From: Methylocystis sp. H62
GTDB taxonomy: Bacteria > Pseudomonadota > Alphaproteobacteria > Rhizobiales > Beijerinckiaceae
DNA: 64,000 nucleotides
Direction: 5' to 3'
Assembly (NCBI RefSeq): GCF_015709515.1
Contig: NZ_JADNQZ010000046.1
Location: 48,486 to 112,485 of the forward strand
The translations under genes and the position numbers were made by a program. Below, in pieces: positions 36,524 to 45,349 of this stretch. The notes beneath the pieces were generated by a model, which saw only the letters and a list, made by a program, of their open reading frames with translations, ran no database searches and was not told the origin of the DNA. Every line of letters starts with the position of its first letter. The stretch's first letter is position 1.

Positions 36524-36901
36524 TTACATGAAATTCCCGCTTGTACTGACCAGCATGCGATTGCCCTCGCTGTCCCGAAACTCCGCGATTGTACGTCCCG
36601 GCTCGTAGGGAGCCTCTTGTAGTTCGGTGATGATCTCCACACCCTTCGATTTCAGGGTTTTGACAATCGCTTCGACGTTGTCGTCCACCAACACCAGGAC
36701 GGGCTCTTCGGACGGCGCATCGTCTTTGCGCCTGAGGAAATGCAACGTGGTTTCAGCGCCTGCAAATTTAAGTTCGATCCATCGCCACCCGTCCTTGCCC
36801 ATGGGCTCGTCGGCGGCGATCTGGCAGTCGAAATGGTCGGTATAGAACTTTTTGGCGCGGTCCTGATCGAATACGGGCAGCTCGGCGAACTGGATATGCA
36901 T
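36524..36901 (-). CDS. VOC-family (glyoxalase/bleomycin-resistance fold) protein
   Basis: 125 residues. VOC repeats: FAELPVFDQDRAKKFYTDHF, WRWIELKFAGAETTLHFLRR, PVLVLVDDNVEAIVKTLKSK, and AEFRDSEGNRMLVS. Single-domain dimeric type. The metal ligands of glyoxalase I are not all evident, so it may be a binding protein or a lyase of unknown substrate. In line with the hydrolase gene upstream (30-bp gap) and probably co-transcribed from the TetR-controlled promoter. Confidence 0.9.
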   Translation of the reverse strand: MHIQFAELPVFDQDRAKKFYTDHFDCQIAADEPMGKDGWRWIELKFAGAETTLHFLRRKDDAPSEEPVLVLVDDNVEAIVKTLKSKGVEIITELQEAPYEPGRTIAEFRDSEGNRMLVSTSGNFM

Positions 36902-36931
36902 GGTGGTTCTCTTACTCGTCGTGACAGATGG

Positions 36932-37909
36932 TCATTCGCCGCTGAACACCCGGTCCAGGGTCTCGGCGAAGGTGTCGGCGTGCGGGCCAAAGCCCATATG
37001 GTCGCCGGGGAAGCGGGCCGGCTCGGTTCCAAGTTTCTCGGCCAGCGCCATTCCCATGCCTTCGATGGGTTGCCCGGCGGACTGTTCGCCGATGGCCACC
37101 ACGACACGCGGTTTGCCCGCGCGCAGCGCATCGACGTCGGGACGGTAGAGGGAGAGCGGCATGACGCCATAGGCGAGCCAGTACTCAAAATTTCCGCTGA
37201 CCCGGGCAAACGTCTCCGTCGCTTCTGGGGAGATGGCGAACTCCGGTGGCGCCTCGCCCCGGTCCGCTTCGTCCGCCAGGCCGTTGTCGGCAAAGAACTG
37301 CGCCATTGCGGCATCGACGCCGTCGCGACGATAGGTGTCGTAAAGACCCTGCGAGCCGGCTACCGCTTCTGACGGGTCGGGTAACAACATCATGCTCGGG
37401 GGTTCGTGCGCCACCAGTGCGCGCACCAGCTCTGGATGGCGGGCCGCGAGGTTAAGCCCGATCTGCGCGCCACCGCTGGTTCCAAACACATAGGCCGGCC
37501 CGCAGCCAAGCGCTCCGATCAGCGCCGCGGCGTCGTCGGCTTGCACATCGAGTTGCAATTCCTCGGGCTCGCCGTCGAAGGTGCTGCGGGAGTTGCCGCG
37601 CGGGTCGTAGGCCACAACCGTGTAGCGGTCGGCGAGATATCGCGAAAGGTCGGCGAATACGCCGGCATCCTGCGGGCCGCCGGGGATGATCAGCAGGATG
37701 GGGCCGGTTCCCCGCATTTCAAAATAGATCCTAGCGCCCGGCACTTTCTGCGTGGACGATCTGGTGGTGTGCGTCATAGCAATGTCTCCTGCTGATTGAG
37801 GCGAGGAGCAGGATTCGCCCGCAGCCTCAGTGGTTTGGGCCAAGCCGGGGGCGACTGAGAGGAGTGCCCCCGCTGTGGCCGTGACCAGCAAAAACCTGCG
37901 CTTCAACAT
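36932..37909 (-). CDS. Exported alpha/beta hydrolase
   Basis: 325 residues from ATG 37909, which has AGGAGAAC 5 bases upstream. Signal peptide MLKRRFLLVTATAGALLSVA ending near GLAQ. Hydrolase core: GPILLIIPGGPQDAGVFADL (oxyanion loop), YTVVAYDPRGNSRSTFDGEP, nucleophile elbow YVFGTSGGAQIGLNLAARHP, and catalytic His near GDHMGFGPHADTFAETLDRV. A second internal MTHTTRSSTQKVPG could be a cytosolic start. Divergent from the TetR gene across two palindromes, so probably repressed by it. Substrate unknown. Confidence 0.9.
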   Translation of the reverse strand: MLKRRFLLVTATAGALLSVAPGLAQTTEAAGESCSSPQSAGDIAMTHTTRSSTQKVPGARIYFEMRGTGPILLIIPGGPQDAGVFADLSRYLADRYTVVAYDPRGNSRSTFDGEPEELQLDVQADDAAALIGALGCGPAYVFGTSGGAQIGLNLAARHPELVRALVAHEPPSMMLLPDPSEAVAGSQGLYDTYRRDGVDAAMAQFFADNGLADEADRGEAPPEFAISPEATETFARVSGNFEYWLAYGVMPLSLYRPDVDALRAGKPRVVVAIGEQSAGQPIEGMGMALAEKLGTEPARFPGDHMGFGPHADTFAETLDRVFSGE

Positions 37910-37971
37910 GTCAGTTCTCCTGCTCGGTTCTGAGCGATCCGGATAACAGGCACCGGCAGCCTTGCATAGAA

Positions 37972-37993
37972 CTAGACTGTCTAGTACCACTAG
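37972..37993. promoter_or_regulatory. Two overlapping palindromes, probable TetR operator
   Basis: CTAGACTGTCTAG (37972-37984) and CTAGTACCACTAG (37981-37993) are perfect palindromes sharing CTAG, followed by AACTAGG. They lie between the divergent hydrolase and tetR genes, the expected place for autoregulated TetR control of both. Confidence 0.75.
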
Positions 37994-38036
37994 TCAACAC
38001 AACTAGGTTCTCGGTGGCGGGAGGGGTAGAGGTTCC

Positions 38037-38696
38037 ATGACCAAGGCGGCTTCAGCAGACCTAATGGCAGGGGTTGAAGGCTCGCACCGTTCCGCGCGGA
38101 AGCGTCGAGCAATCCTTGACGCTGCCACGGAAGTTTTTCTCACAGGCGGGTATCTCGGCGCCAGCATGGACGAAATCGCCGCTCGTTCGGCGGTGTCGAA
38201 GCAAACCGTCTACAAGCATTTCGCGAGCAAGGAGGCGCTGTTCGTCGAGATCGTGACCAGCATGACCGACGAAGCCAGTGGCAAGGTCCTCAACGAAATG
38301 CCGGACATAGGCGAGGGGAAGGATCTCGCCGAGTATCTGCTGAACTATGCGTATCGTCAGCTCACGGTGGTGCTGACGCCACGAATTATGCAGCTGCGCC
38401 GCCTGGTCATTGGTGAGGTCAGCCGCTTCCCGGAATTGGCGAGGGTTCTCTACGAACGCGGACCTGCCCGCGCGCTGGAAGCACTCGCGGCGTTGTTCAT
38501 ACGTCTGGCCGATCGTGGACTGCTCGTGATCGATGATCCATTGGTCGCGGCGTCCCAGTTCAACTGGCTGATCATGTCCGCCCCTTTGAACCAAGCCATG
38601 CTTTTGGGAGACGAGGCGATTCCAAAGCAGGCAGAGCTTCGCCGACATGCTGCAGATGGCGTGCGCGTATTCCTCGCAGCATACGGCAGGCAATGA
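38037..38696 (+). CDS. TetR/AcrR-family transcriptional regulator
   Basis: 219 residues. N-terminal HTH: RKRRAILDAATEVFLTGGYL, GASMDEIAARSAVSKQTVYK and HFASKEALFVEIVTSM. The C-terminal domain (QLRRLVIGEVSRFPELARVL, YERGPARALEALAALFIRLA) matches the AcrR-type C-terminal family. Divergent from the hydrolase-VOC genes with palindromes in the gap. The effector may be the substrate of the hydrolase, which is inference. The next 186 bp hold no gene. Confidence 0.93.
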   Translation: MTKAASADLMAGVEGSHRSARKRRAILDAATEVFLTGGYLGASMDEIAARSAVSKQTVYKHFASKEALFVEIVTSMTDEASGKVLNEMPDIGEGKDLAEYLLNYAYRQLTVVLTPRIMQLRRLVIGEVSRFPELARVLYERGPARALEALAALFIRLADRGLLVIDDPLVAASQFNWLIMSAPLNQAMLLGDEAIPKQAELRRHAADGVRVFLAAYGRQ

Positions 38697-38882
38697 CCTG
38701 CCCGCGGATGACGTTTTCCCGTTGCGCCAGATGCAACATCAGGGTGGGAAGGCAAGGATGCGGTCAAGTGGATCGAGCGCAAGCAGATTACATGACCCGT
38801 CGCTACGGCACCCGATCGGCCCGCGGATGCAACTGGTCCAACAGGTTGCGGGAGGCCGTGCCATCAGAGGGCTGCAGCGAAA

Positions 38883-39815
38883 ATGCCGATTGACCTCAAG
38901 CATCTGCGATATGTCGAAGCTGCTGAACGGTGCGGGAGTTTTCGCAGAGCAGCGGATTCGCTCGCCCTGAAAAAGTCCAATCTCAGCCGACGAGTAAGAC
39001 ACCTTGAAGACCAACTCGGCGTCACGTTGTTCGAAAGGACGCATGCGGGCGTCAGGCCGACTGCGGCAGGCCGGGATTTTGTCAACAGCGTTCGCCGGGT
39101 ACTTAATGAACTGCAGATCGTCGTCGACGGGGCGAAGGCCGTCGCCCGCGGCGAGGCCGGGTATTTGACCATCGGCTTCTACACCTCGCTATCGGCCGGC
39201 AATCTCAGGGCGAGCCTCGTCGAGTATGGCCGTCGATTTCCTCAGGTCGAGATCAGCACGGTCGAAGGGTCGCGCTCGCGTTTGTTCGACGGAATTCAGA
39301 ACGGCACCGTCGACATCGCCGTGGTCACGGGGGAGCGGGCTTCAGATTGCAATCGTTCGATGGCCTTGTGGAGTGAGCGCATCATCGTTGCCTTGCCCGA
39401 GAATCATCCGCTGGCCGCGAACGAGATCATCTACTGGACGGACCTGAAGCGCGAACGCTTCCTGCTCAGCGAGCGCGATCCAGGTCCGGAGATCCAAGAC
39501 ATCCTCGTGGCCAAGCTCTCCTCGCCCGGCGACCTGCCCGATGTCGTCCGGCACGATGTGAGCCCGGAAAATATCAAGAGCCTGGTTGGCGCAGGTCGCG
39601 GCGTTAGCATCATGTGCGAGGCAAGCATGGGCGCCAGCCATGCCGGCGTCGTCTACCGCGAGGCGCGCGACGGCAATGGCTCGACCCGGATTGGGTATCG
39701 GGCCTATTGGCGAGACGGCAACGAAAATGCGGCGCTCCGGAACTTCATTCGCCTCTTGGAGGAGCGCTGCCCGCCGGTTGCGAACGGGAACGGGGCCCGT
39801 GGCGCATCTTCGTGA
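38883..39815 (+). CDS. LysR-family transcriptional regulator
   Basis: 310 residues. HTH MPIDLKHLRYVEAAERCGSF, RRAADSLALKKSNLSRRVRH, LEDQLGVTLFERTHAGVRPT. Effector domain GYLTIGFYTSLSAGNLRASL, NGTVDIAVVTGERASDCNRS and SLVGAGRGVSIMCEASMGAS. No obvious divergent partner; it is convergent with, and overlaps by about 70 bp, the DUF2274 gene at the end of the trb operon. The C-terminal RCPPVANGNGARGASS is probably an extension over the trb side, marking an element boundary. Confidence 0.9.
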   Translation: MPIDLKHLRYVEAAERCGSFRRAADSLALKKSNLSRRVRHLEDQLGVTLFERTHAGVRPTAAGRDFVNSVRRVLNELQIVVDGAKAVARGEAGYLTIGFYTSLSAGNLRASLVEYGRRFPQVEISTVEGSRSRLFDGIQNGTVDIAVVTGERASDCNRSMALWSERIIVALPENHPLAANEIIYWTDLKRERFLLSERDPGPEIQDILVAKLSSPGDLPDVVRHDVSPENIKSLVGAGRGVSIMCEASMGASHAGVVYREARDGNGSTRIGYRAYWRDGNENAALRNFIRLLEERCPPVANGNGARGASS

Positions 39816-40005
39816 AGCCCCGGTCCGTCGCCATGAAGCGCGCGATCATCGGTGCGACCAGCTTGGCGGGCTCGACAGCTTGCCCATTTTCGCGGCCAAG
39901 GATTTCCGCATAAGCGAGGAGATCGCGGTGAAGGGCCCCGGGAAGCTCCACCGAAATCTTGACCGGCTTGTCGTCTTCAAGCGGTCCGAGCTTTAGCTTG
40001 CCCAT
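39745..40005 (-). CDS. DUF2274 protein, last gene of the trb operon
   Basis: 86 residues: KLKLGPLEDDKPVKISVELP, ALHRDLLAYAEILGRENGQA, EPAKLVAPMIARFMATDRGF. Small RHH-like domain found after trbI in Rhizobiales conjugative elements. The start ATG 40005 follows the trbI stop by 3 bases. The tail MRHGPRSRSQPAGSAPPRGE is antisense to the LysR end and may not be original. Possible DNA-binding regulator of transfer; unproven. Confidence 0.85.
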   Translation of the reverse strand: MGKLKLGPLEDDKPVKISVELPGALHRDLLAYAEILGRENGQAVEPAKLVAPMIARFMATDRGFTKMRHGPRSRSQPAGSAPPRGE

Positions 40006-40008
40006 CGA

Positions 40009-41214
40009 TCAGCCTCCGTAAGGTTCGAGCACCAAATCCCGGGTGACGATGACTCGAACCGGAAAGCCCGGCCGGATCGTGAGCGTCGGCGCGATGTTGA
40101 GCTGGCGGCGCACGATCTGCTGGCCGGCATCGTTGATGGTGTCCTGCCCGCCGTTGCGGATCGCCTGGATCAGGCGGTCGTCGTCGTTGGTGGCGAGTTC
40201 GGCCCCGACGCTCAGCAAAGTGGACAGTCCCGCCGCCTTCGCCAGCTCCCACCAGTGATAGTCGACGCCATCCTGAAGACCGGCATAACCCTCCGCATCG
40301 GCGCCGGGCTGACGCTCGAGCACGATCGAGCGCCCGTTCGGAAAGATCAGCCGGTTCCAAACGAGCAGCACACGGCTCTGACCAAACTGGACGCTGTTGT
40401 TGTACTGACCGACAACGCGGGTGCCCTGGGGCACAAGGAGGATGCGGCCCGTCGGGCTGTCGTAGATGTTCTCCGTCACCTGTGCGGTGATCTGGCCAGG
40501 GAGATCCGAGTGGATGCCGGTGATGAGCGCCGCCGCGATCACGGCGCCCGCCTGAAGGACGTAAGGCGACGCCGGCGCGGCGACGCGATCCGGTGCGATC
40601 GTGCGCCGATCGGCGGCCGCGTTGAGGAAGGCAAGCTGGCGATCCTGCGCCGATGGCGTGGCGGGCGGCGGCGCAAGGCCGAGGCCGGTGAGATCCGGCG
40701 GCGGCGGCGGCGCAATCGTCTTAGCACCGGGGGCCGTCGAAGCCATCGGCCGGTTCTCGGCGCCGCTGAAAAGCCTGCTGACGCGAGCGGTTTCGATCTC
40801 CTGCAGGCGCCGCTGCTCCTCCGTGCTCAGGCCGGGATTGGGCTGGTTCGGCAGCGGCTGGCCACGATTTTGCGCGCCCAGAATGGGTCGCCCGAGGTCG
40901 CCCGGGAGCGGCGGACCGAGCTGGGGAACACCGCTGTAGTCGCGTGGCAATCCGGCAAGGCCGTCGGCGGTCGATCGATTGTCTGTCGAATAAAGTTCTT
41001 CGGCGGACCTGCCTCCGTCGCGTGTTTGAAGCGCATAAATGAGCGCCCCGCCGATGCCGACGCTTGCGACGAGAGCAATGCCGGTGAGCACTTTGCGCGA
41101 CAGCCGCGTAACGCGCGGCGCTTCGGCACGCAGCCGCATCGGCGTGGCCGCGTCGCCAGCCGAGCCTGTCAGCGGCGCGTCATCTTCCTCTTTCCGGGAA
41201 TCGGGCTCGCTCAC
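40009..41214 (-). CDS. trbI: Conjugal transfer protein TrbI (VirB10-like)
   Basis: 401 residues. Cytoplasmic N-terminus, one membrane helix LTGIALVASVGIGGALIYAL, a proline-rich periplasmic span (TIAPPPPPDLTGLGLAPPPA) and the VirB10 beta-barrel: ASPYVLQAGAVIAAALITGI, LLVPQGTRVVGQYNNSVQFG, NGRSIVLERQPGADAEGYAG, TIRPGFPVRVIVTRDLVLEP. It bridges inner and outer membranes in the type IV secretion core complex. The start overlaps the trbG stop by 4 bases. Length and motifs complete. Confidence 0.95.
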   Translation of the reverse strand: MSEPDSRKEEDDAPLTGSAGDAATPMRLRAEAPRVTRLSRKVLTGIALVASVGIGGALIYALQTRDGGRSAEELYSTDNRSTADGLAGLPRDYSGVPQLGPPLPGDLGRPILGAQNRGQPLPNQPNPGLSTEEQRRLQEIETARVSRLFSGAENRPMASTAPGAKTIAPPPPPDLTGLGLAPPPATPSAQDRQLAFLNAAADRRTIAPDRVAAPASPYVLQAGAVIAAALITGIHSDLPGQITAQVTENIYDSPTGRILLVPQGTRVVGQYNNSVQFGQSRVLLVWNRLIFPNGRSIVLERQPGADAEGYAGLQDGVDYHWWELAKAAGLSTLLSVGAELATNDDDRLIQAIRNGGQDTINDAGQQIVRRQLNIAPTLTIRPGFPVRVIVTRDLVLEPYGG

Positions 41215-42233
41215 GACGCCGGCCTCCCATCGGTGCGGACGATCCGGACGCGCTTCTGGCGGTCGCCGGCGCCAAAGCGCAGCTCGGCGGCGGCGAACAG
41301 CCTGTCGACGATCATGTAGTTGGCGCGGACGCGGTAGTTCACGAGTTCGGAGGTGTTGCCCTCCGGACCGACGACGAACAGCGGCGGCATTTCGCCCTGA
41401 CCGATGCCGCGGGGAAACTCGATGAAGACTTGGCGGCCATCATCGTAGGCGCGTAGCGGTCGCCACGGCGCGCGGTCGCCTTCGACGGCATAACGGAAAT
41501 TGATGTTGGCGAGGTCGACGCCGGTGGCGACGGGACTGCTGGCCTCAGCCTGCGCGTTCTGGCGCCGCAGCGCGATGAGTTGATCCTGCGGATACAGCCA
41601 GGACACCGAAGCCATATAGGTGCGCTCGGTGGAGCGCAGCTCCATGTGGTACGTGCGCAGATTGGTGTTGATGATGAGATTCGTCATCAGATCGACGCGG
41701 GTCGGCTTCACCAGGATGTGGATTTGGCTAGTCGCGCCCGAACCGCTCAATGTGTCGCCGATGATCCAGCGCACAGTGTCGCCGGCGGCGACCGGACCGG
41801 AGCCGACCAGTTGCTCGCCCGGTTGAAGCGCGATGTCGGTGATCTGGCCGACGGCTGTGTAGACCTGATAGAGCGCGCCGCCTGTATAGGGATAAACCTG
41901 CATGGCATTGATGAAGCCGTCGCGGACCGGCTGAACGCGCGCAGCGGTATTGGCCTGGTTGACGCGCGCCGTGGGGTCGGTCGGCTCCGGTGTTCGGCGC
42001 GCCGGTTCAACTGGCTGCAATTGTCCGGGCAGCGGGAGCGGCCTCGGAATTTCGACCACGCGCACGGGAGCGGGCGGATCGGCGCTCAGCGCCGCCGGCA
42101 CGGCGTTGTCATAGGAGATCTCCGGCGGCCTGCTGGCCGTGGCGCAGCCGGCGAGCGCCGACGTGCAAAGCAAAATCGCAAGTGCGGAAGTGCGAAAAGC
42201 CGGGTTTCCGGCTTTACGGAAAGACGGCTTCAT
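41211..42233 (-). CDS. trbG: Conjugal transfer protein TrbG (VirB9-like)
   Basis: 340 residues from ATG 42233. Lipoprotein-like signal (LAILLCTSALAGCATASRPP) then VYPYTGGALYQVYTAVGQIT, LQPGEQLVGSGPVAAGDTVR, TNLIINTNLRTYHMELRSTE and NYRVRANYMIVDRLFAAAEL, the VirB9 domain. Forms the outer-membrane ring with TrbI and TrbF partners. ATGA overlap with trbF. Intact. Confidence 0.95.
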   Translation of the reverse strand: MKPSFRKAGNPAFRTSALAILLCTSALAGCATASRPPEISYDNAVPAALSADPPAPVRVVEIPRPLPLPGQLQPVEPARRTPEPTDPTARVNQANTAARVQPVRDGFINAMQVYPYTGGALYQVYTAVGQITDIALQPGEQLVGSGPVAAGDTVRWIIGDTLSGSGATSQIHILVKPTRVDLMTNLIINTNLRTYHMELRSTERTYMASVSWLYPQDQLIALRRQNAQAEASSPVATGVDLANINFRYAVEGDRAPWRPLRAYDDGRQVFIEFPRGIGQGEMPPLFVVGPEGNTSELVNYRVRANYMIVDRLFAAAELRFGAGDRQKRVRIVRTDGRPAS

Positions 42234-42913
42234 TGCCCAAGCTCCCGTGACCAGTTGATGGCGTTGACGTAGATTCCGAGCGGGTTGGCGCGCAGCCGGT
42301 CGGCGTTGCGCGGCACCTGCACGACGATGGTGAGGATGGCGGTCCAGCGGGTCGTCTCGGCGAGCTGGCCGTTCTCGTAACGGCGTTCGACCCAGGCGAC
42401 GCGGAAGCTGTCGGGCGAAGCCCGGATGACACTGGAGACGTCGACGGCGATCTGCTGACGGCCGACCTTGGCGAAGGGGTCGTTCGACCGCGCATAGTCG
42501 TTGAGCGCCAGCGCGCCGCGGTCGGTCGTGAAATCGTAGGCGCGTAGCCAGTTCTGCCGAACGATGATGGCGTCGGACGGAATCGAGCGAACTTGCTCGA
42601 TGAAACGCGCGAGATGAAAGGCGATCTGGGGATCGGTCGGACGATAGTCCGCGACCGCCGGTGCGACCGCCTGGGCCTGGCCGAGCCTGTCGATCTGCAC
42701 AACCCAAGGCACGATCGTTCCGCGGGCCGATTGCCAGACCAGCGCGGCCGCGAAGCTGGCGGACAGGACTAGCGAGCCGAACGCCATGAAGCGCCAGTTC
42801 TTCGCCTGGACGCGCGCGGCGCCGATGCGCTCGTCCCAGACCTGAGCCGCGCGCTGGTATGGCGTCTCGGGTTCTGGCGCTTTGCCGTAGTGAGTAGAAG
42901 GTCGTTTGAACAT
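42230..42913 (-). CDS. trbF: Conjugal transfer protein TrbF (VirB8-like)
   Basis: 227 residues. MFKRPSTHYGKAPEPETPYQ, one membrane helix MAFGSLVLSASFAAALVWQS, then the periplasmic VirB8 domain IVPWVVQIDRLGQAQAVAPA, FHLARFIEQVRSIPSDAIIV and NPLGIYVNAINWSRELGQ. An assembly factor of the mating-pair apparatus. The start shares a base with the trbL stop (TGATG). Confidence 0.95.
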   Translation of the reverse strand: MFKRPSTHYGKAPEPETPYQRAAQVWDERIGAARVQAKNWRFMAFGSLVLSASFAAALVWQSARGTIVPWVVQIDRLGQAQAVAPAVADYRPTDPQIAFHLARFIEQVRSIPSDAIIVRQNWLRAYDFTTDRGALALNDYARSNDPFAKVGRQQIAVDVSSVIRASPDSFRVAWVERRYENGQLAETTRWTAILTIVVQVPRNADRLRANPLGIYVNAINWSRELGQ

Positions 42914-44265
42914 CAGCGATCGCCTTGAGAGAGGTTGATGGAGGAGCCGCCGCCATGGCTGTCGCCGCCGCGAACGGCGTGGGCGGCGGCCGTCACACCG
43001 TGGCTCAAGGCCTGAGAGCGCTTCATGCGCTGGGCCCAGGCCGGCGGGCCGTCGGCGGACGTTGACGGCGCAGCCTCGGCTGCGCTTCCGCCGATCGTGC
43101 CCATGGTCGACGTGCCGCCCGTGGCGGCGAACGCGGATTTGGCGCCACCGGAGAAGGTCGATTTCATGCCGTCTGCTGCGCGGCCGACCGCGCGCCGTAG
43201 CGGTGAGGTGGCGGCCGCGCCAGCGGCGCGAGCAACGCCGCCGAGTCCCGAACCGACAGCGGACGCGCCCGACTGACCGGCGGCGCCGAGGCTGTAGGCA
43301 GTCGAAGCGCCTCCGGCCATCGCCGCGCCACCGCGTGCGGCCGCAGCGGTTCCGGAAAGAGCGGCGGCGCCGCCGCGCAGGGCCATTCCACCCGCCGCGC
43401 CCGCCGCGACCAGCGCCCCGCCCGCCGCGAGTCCGGTTCCGACCGCCGCGCCTGCGCCGAGCTGCGGACCGCCGGAGACGAGGCCGTTGGCGATGCCGGG
43501 ACCAAAGATTCCAAGTCCGAGCAGCGACAGCGCGGCGAGCACGATCGCCATGGCTTGGTCGATCGTCGGCGTCTGGCCAGCGAAACCGGCGGTGAACTGG
43601 GAAAACAAGGTCGAGCCGATGCCGATGACAACGGCGAGGACCAGCACCTTGATGCCGCTTGAGATGACGTTGCCGAGGACGCGTTCGGCCATGAACGCGG
43701 ATTTGCCGAACAGGCCGAACGGGATCAGCACGAAACCGGCGAGAGTGGTCAGCTTGAACTCGATCAGGGTGACGAAGAGCTGGATGGCGAGAATAAAAAA
43801 TGCGAGCAGCACCAACGCCCAGGCGAACAGCAGGCAGGCGATCTGGATGAAGTTCTCGAAGAAGGCGATCCAGCCCATCAGGTTGGAGATGGAATCGAGC
43901 AGCGGGCGGGCGGCATCGAGGCCGGTCTGCGCGACGCGGCCTGGGCGCATGAGATCTTCGACGGTGAATCCCGTGCCCGACGCCTTCAGGCCGAGCCCCG
44001 CGAAGCTCTCGAAGACGATGCGTGCAAGGTTGTTCCAGTTGCCGATGATGTAGGCAAAGACGCCGACGAAGAGTGTCTTCTTGACCAGGCGCGCCATGAT
44101 GTCGTCGTCGGCGCCCCAGGACCAGAACAGCGCGGCCAGCGTCACATCGATGACGATCAGCGTGGTGGCGATGAACGCCACCTCGCCGCCGAGCAGGCCG
44201 AAGCCGCTGTCGATGTAGCGGGTGAAGACCTCTAGGAATTGGTCGATGACTCCGGTGCCGCCCAT
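42913..44265 (-). CDS. trbL: Conjugal transfer protein TrbL (VirB6-like)
   Basis: 450 residues. Polytopic inner-membrane N-terminal half (VAFIATTLIVIDVTLAALFW, LFAWALVLLAFFILAIQLFV, VLVLAVVIGIGSTLFSQFTA) and a long Gly/Ala-rich C-terminal half (AAGGALVAAGAAGGMALRGG) ending SINLSQGDR. VirB6-family proteins form part of the DNA channel. The low-complexity tail is normal for TrbL. Downstream of trbK and trbJ as in other Rhizobiales trb operons. Confidence 0.94.
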   Translation of the reverse strand: MGGTGVIDQFLEVFTRYIDSGFGLLGGEVAFIATTLIVIDVTLAALFWSWGADDDIMARLVKKTLFVGVFAYIIGNWNNLARIVFESFAGLGLKASGTGFTVEDLMRPGRVAQTGLDAARPLLDSISNLMGWIAFFENFIQIACLLFAWALVLLAFFILAIQLFVTLIEFKLTTLAGFVLIPFGLFGKSAFMAERVLGNVISSGIKVLVLAVVIGIGSTLFSQFTAGFAGQTPTIDQAMAIVLAALSLLGLGIFGPGIANGLVSGGPQLGAGAAVGTGLAAGGALVAAGAAGGMALRGGAAALSGTAAAARGGAAMAGGASTAYSLGAAGQSGASAVGSGLGGVARAAGAAATSPLRRAVGRAADGMKSTFSGGAKSAFAATGGTSTMGTIGGSAAEAAPSTSADGPPAWAQRMKRSQALSHGVTAAAHAVRGGDSHGGGSSINLSQGDR

Positions 44266-44268
44266 GGA

Positions 44269-44565
44269 TCACCGCCCGTCGTCGTGCTGCGGCGCCGTCC
44301 GCGCTGGCGCGGGCGTAACGCCGAGGAATCGGTCGCGTGTTTCGGCCCAAGTGCGCAGGCATTCGGCATCGCGCGCGGCGGCCTCGCCAAGCAGTTGGCA
44401 CCGCCGCTGCGCGTCGCGCAGCGGATCGGCCGGCATGTCTTCGCTTGGCCGTGACGCCTGCGCGGGCGGCTCTTCCTCTTTCCGGGTCATCTCGATCGCC
44501 GTCGCAGTGACGGCGACGGCGACGAAGACGACGGCGCCGAGGCGGGCCAAGAGCTTGCCGTCCAT
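44269..44565 (-). CDS. TrbK-alt family protein
   Basis: 98 residues from ATG 44565 (GAGGATC upstream; an ATG 11 codons earlier overlaps trbJ). One N-terminal membrane helix LLARLGAVVFVAVAVTATAI, an acidic/proline linker, then RRCQLLGEAAARDAECLRTW, the two-Cys C-terminal motif of the alternative TrbK family. Entry-exclusion lipoprotein TrbK stands in this place in Ti plasmids; whether this one does the same is unknown. Confidence 0.85.
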   Translation of the reverse strand: MDGKLLARLGAVVFVAVAVTATAIEMTRKEEEPPAQASRPSEDMPADPLRDAQRRCQLLGEAAARDAECLRTWAETRDRFLGVTPAPARTAPQHDDGR

Positions 44566-44587
44566 GACGCGATCCTCTTGAGGGGCC

Positions 44588-45349
44588 TTAGTTGCCATTC
44601 GGGAACATGCGAGCGTTGCCGGGCTGATAGCCGGCGCCCGGCGCCAGGAAGCGGCGGCGCTGCTCGCGACCCTGCTCGGCAGCCGCCGCGCGCTCCGCTT
44701 CGGTCAGTGCTTGAGCCCGTCCGTTCGCAGCGACGACGGCTGTGAGATCGGCGAGCTGCTGGGCTTGGAGCGCGAGGAGCTGATTGCCGGCCTGCGCCGC
44801 CTGCAAGGCGCCGGTCGCGCCCTGGCTTTGGCCGATGAGTGCTGACATTTCGGCGCGGTTGGTGTCGATGTTGCCGACAACGCCGGCCTGCACCCGCATG
44901 GCGTCCTGCAGGCCGCCGACCGTGTTCTGCCAGCGCTCGCGCGCCTGCGCCGCAAGCTGCTGGTCCGACGCGGTCATCGACGCCTTGCCGTAGGTGGAGG
45001 TGAAGGCCTGGTCGATCTGCTGGACGTCGTAGGCGAGGCGCTGCGCCTGGCTGAGGAGTTGCTGAGTCTGCTGCACGGACTGCTGCAACCGTTGAAGCGA
45101 CGAGTAAGGCAGGCTCGCAAGATTGCGCGCCTGGTTGATCAGCATCGTCGCTTCGTTCTGAAGCGATGTGATCTGATTATTGATCTGCTCCAGCGCCCGA
45201 GCGGCGGAGAGAACATTCTGCACGTAGTTCGTCGGGTCGTAGACGACCCATTGCGCGGACGCCGGCTGAACCATCACTGGCGACATCGCCAGGGGGACGG
45301 AAAGAATCGACGCGGAAAGAAGCGCCGCGCGTGAGCGACGGAAGATCAT
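44588..45349 (-). CDS. trbJ: Conjugal transfer protein TrbJ (VirB5-like)
   Basis: 253 residues with a signal peptide (LLSASILSVPLAMSPVMVQP ... ASAQW) and a long coiled-coil body: DPTNYVQNVLSAARALEQIN, SLQNEATMLINQARNLASLP, QQTQQLLSQAQRLAYDVQQI. TrbJ is the minor pilin-like/adhesin component. It follows trbE with a 4-base overlap. Complete. Confidence 0.94.
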   Translation of the reverse strand: MIFRRSRAALLSASILSVPLAMSPVMVQPASAQWVVYDPTNYVQNVLSAARALEQINNQITSLQNEATMLINQARNLASLPYSSLQRLQQSVQQTQQLLSQAQRLAYDVQQIDQAFTSTYGKASMTASDQQLAAQARERWQNTVGGLQDAMRVQAGVVGNIDTNRAEMSALIGQSQGATGALQAAQAGNQLLALQAQQLADLTAVVAANGRAQALTEAERAAAAEQGREQRRRFLAPGAGYQPGNARMFPNGN

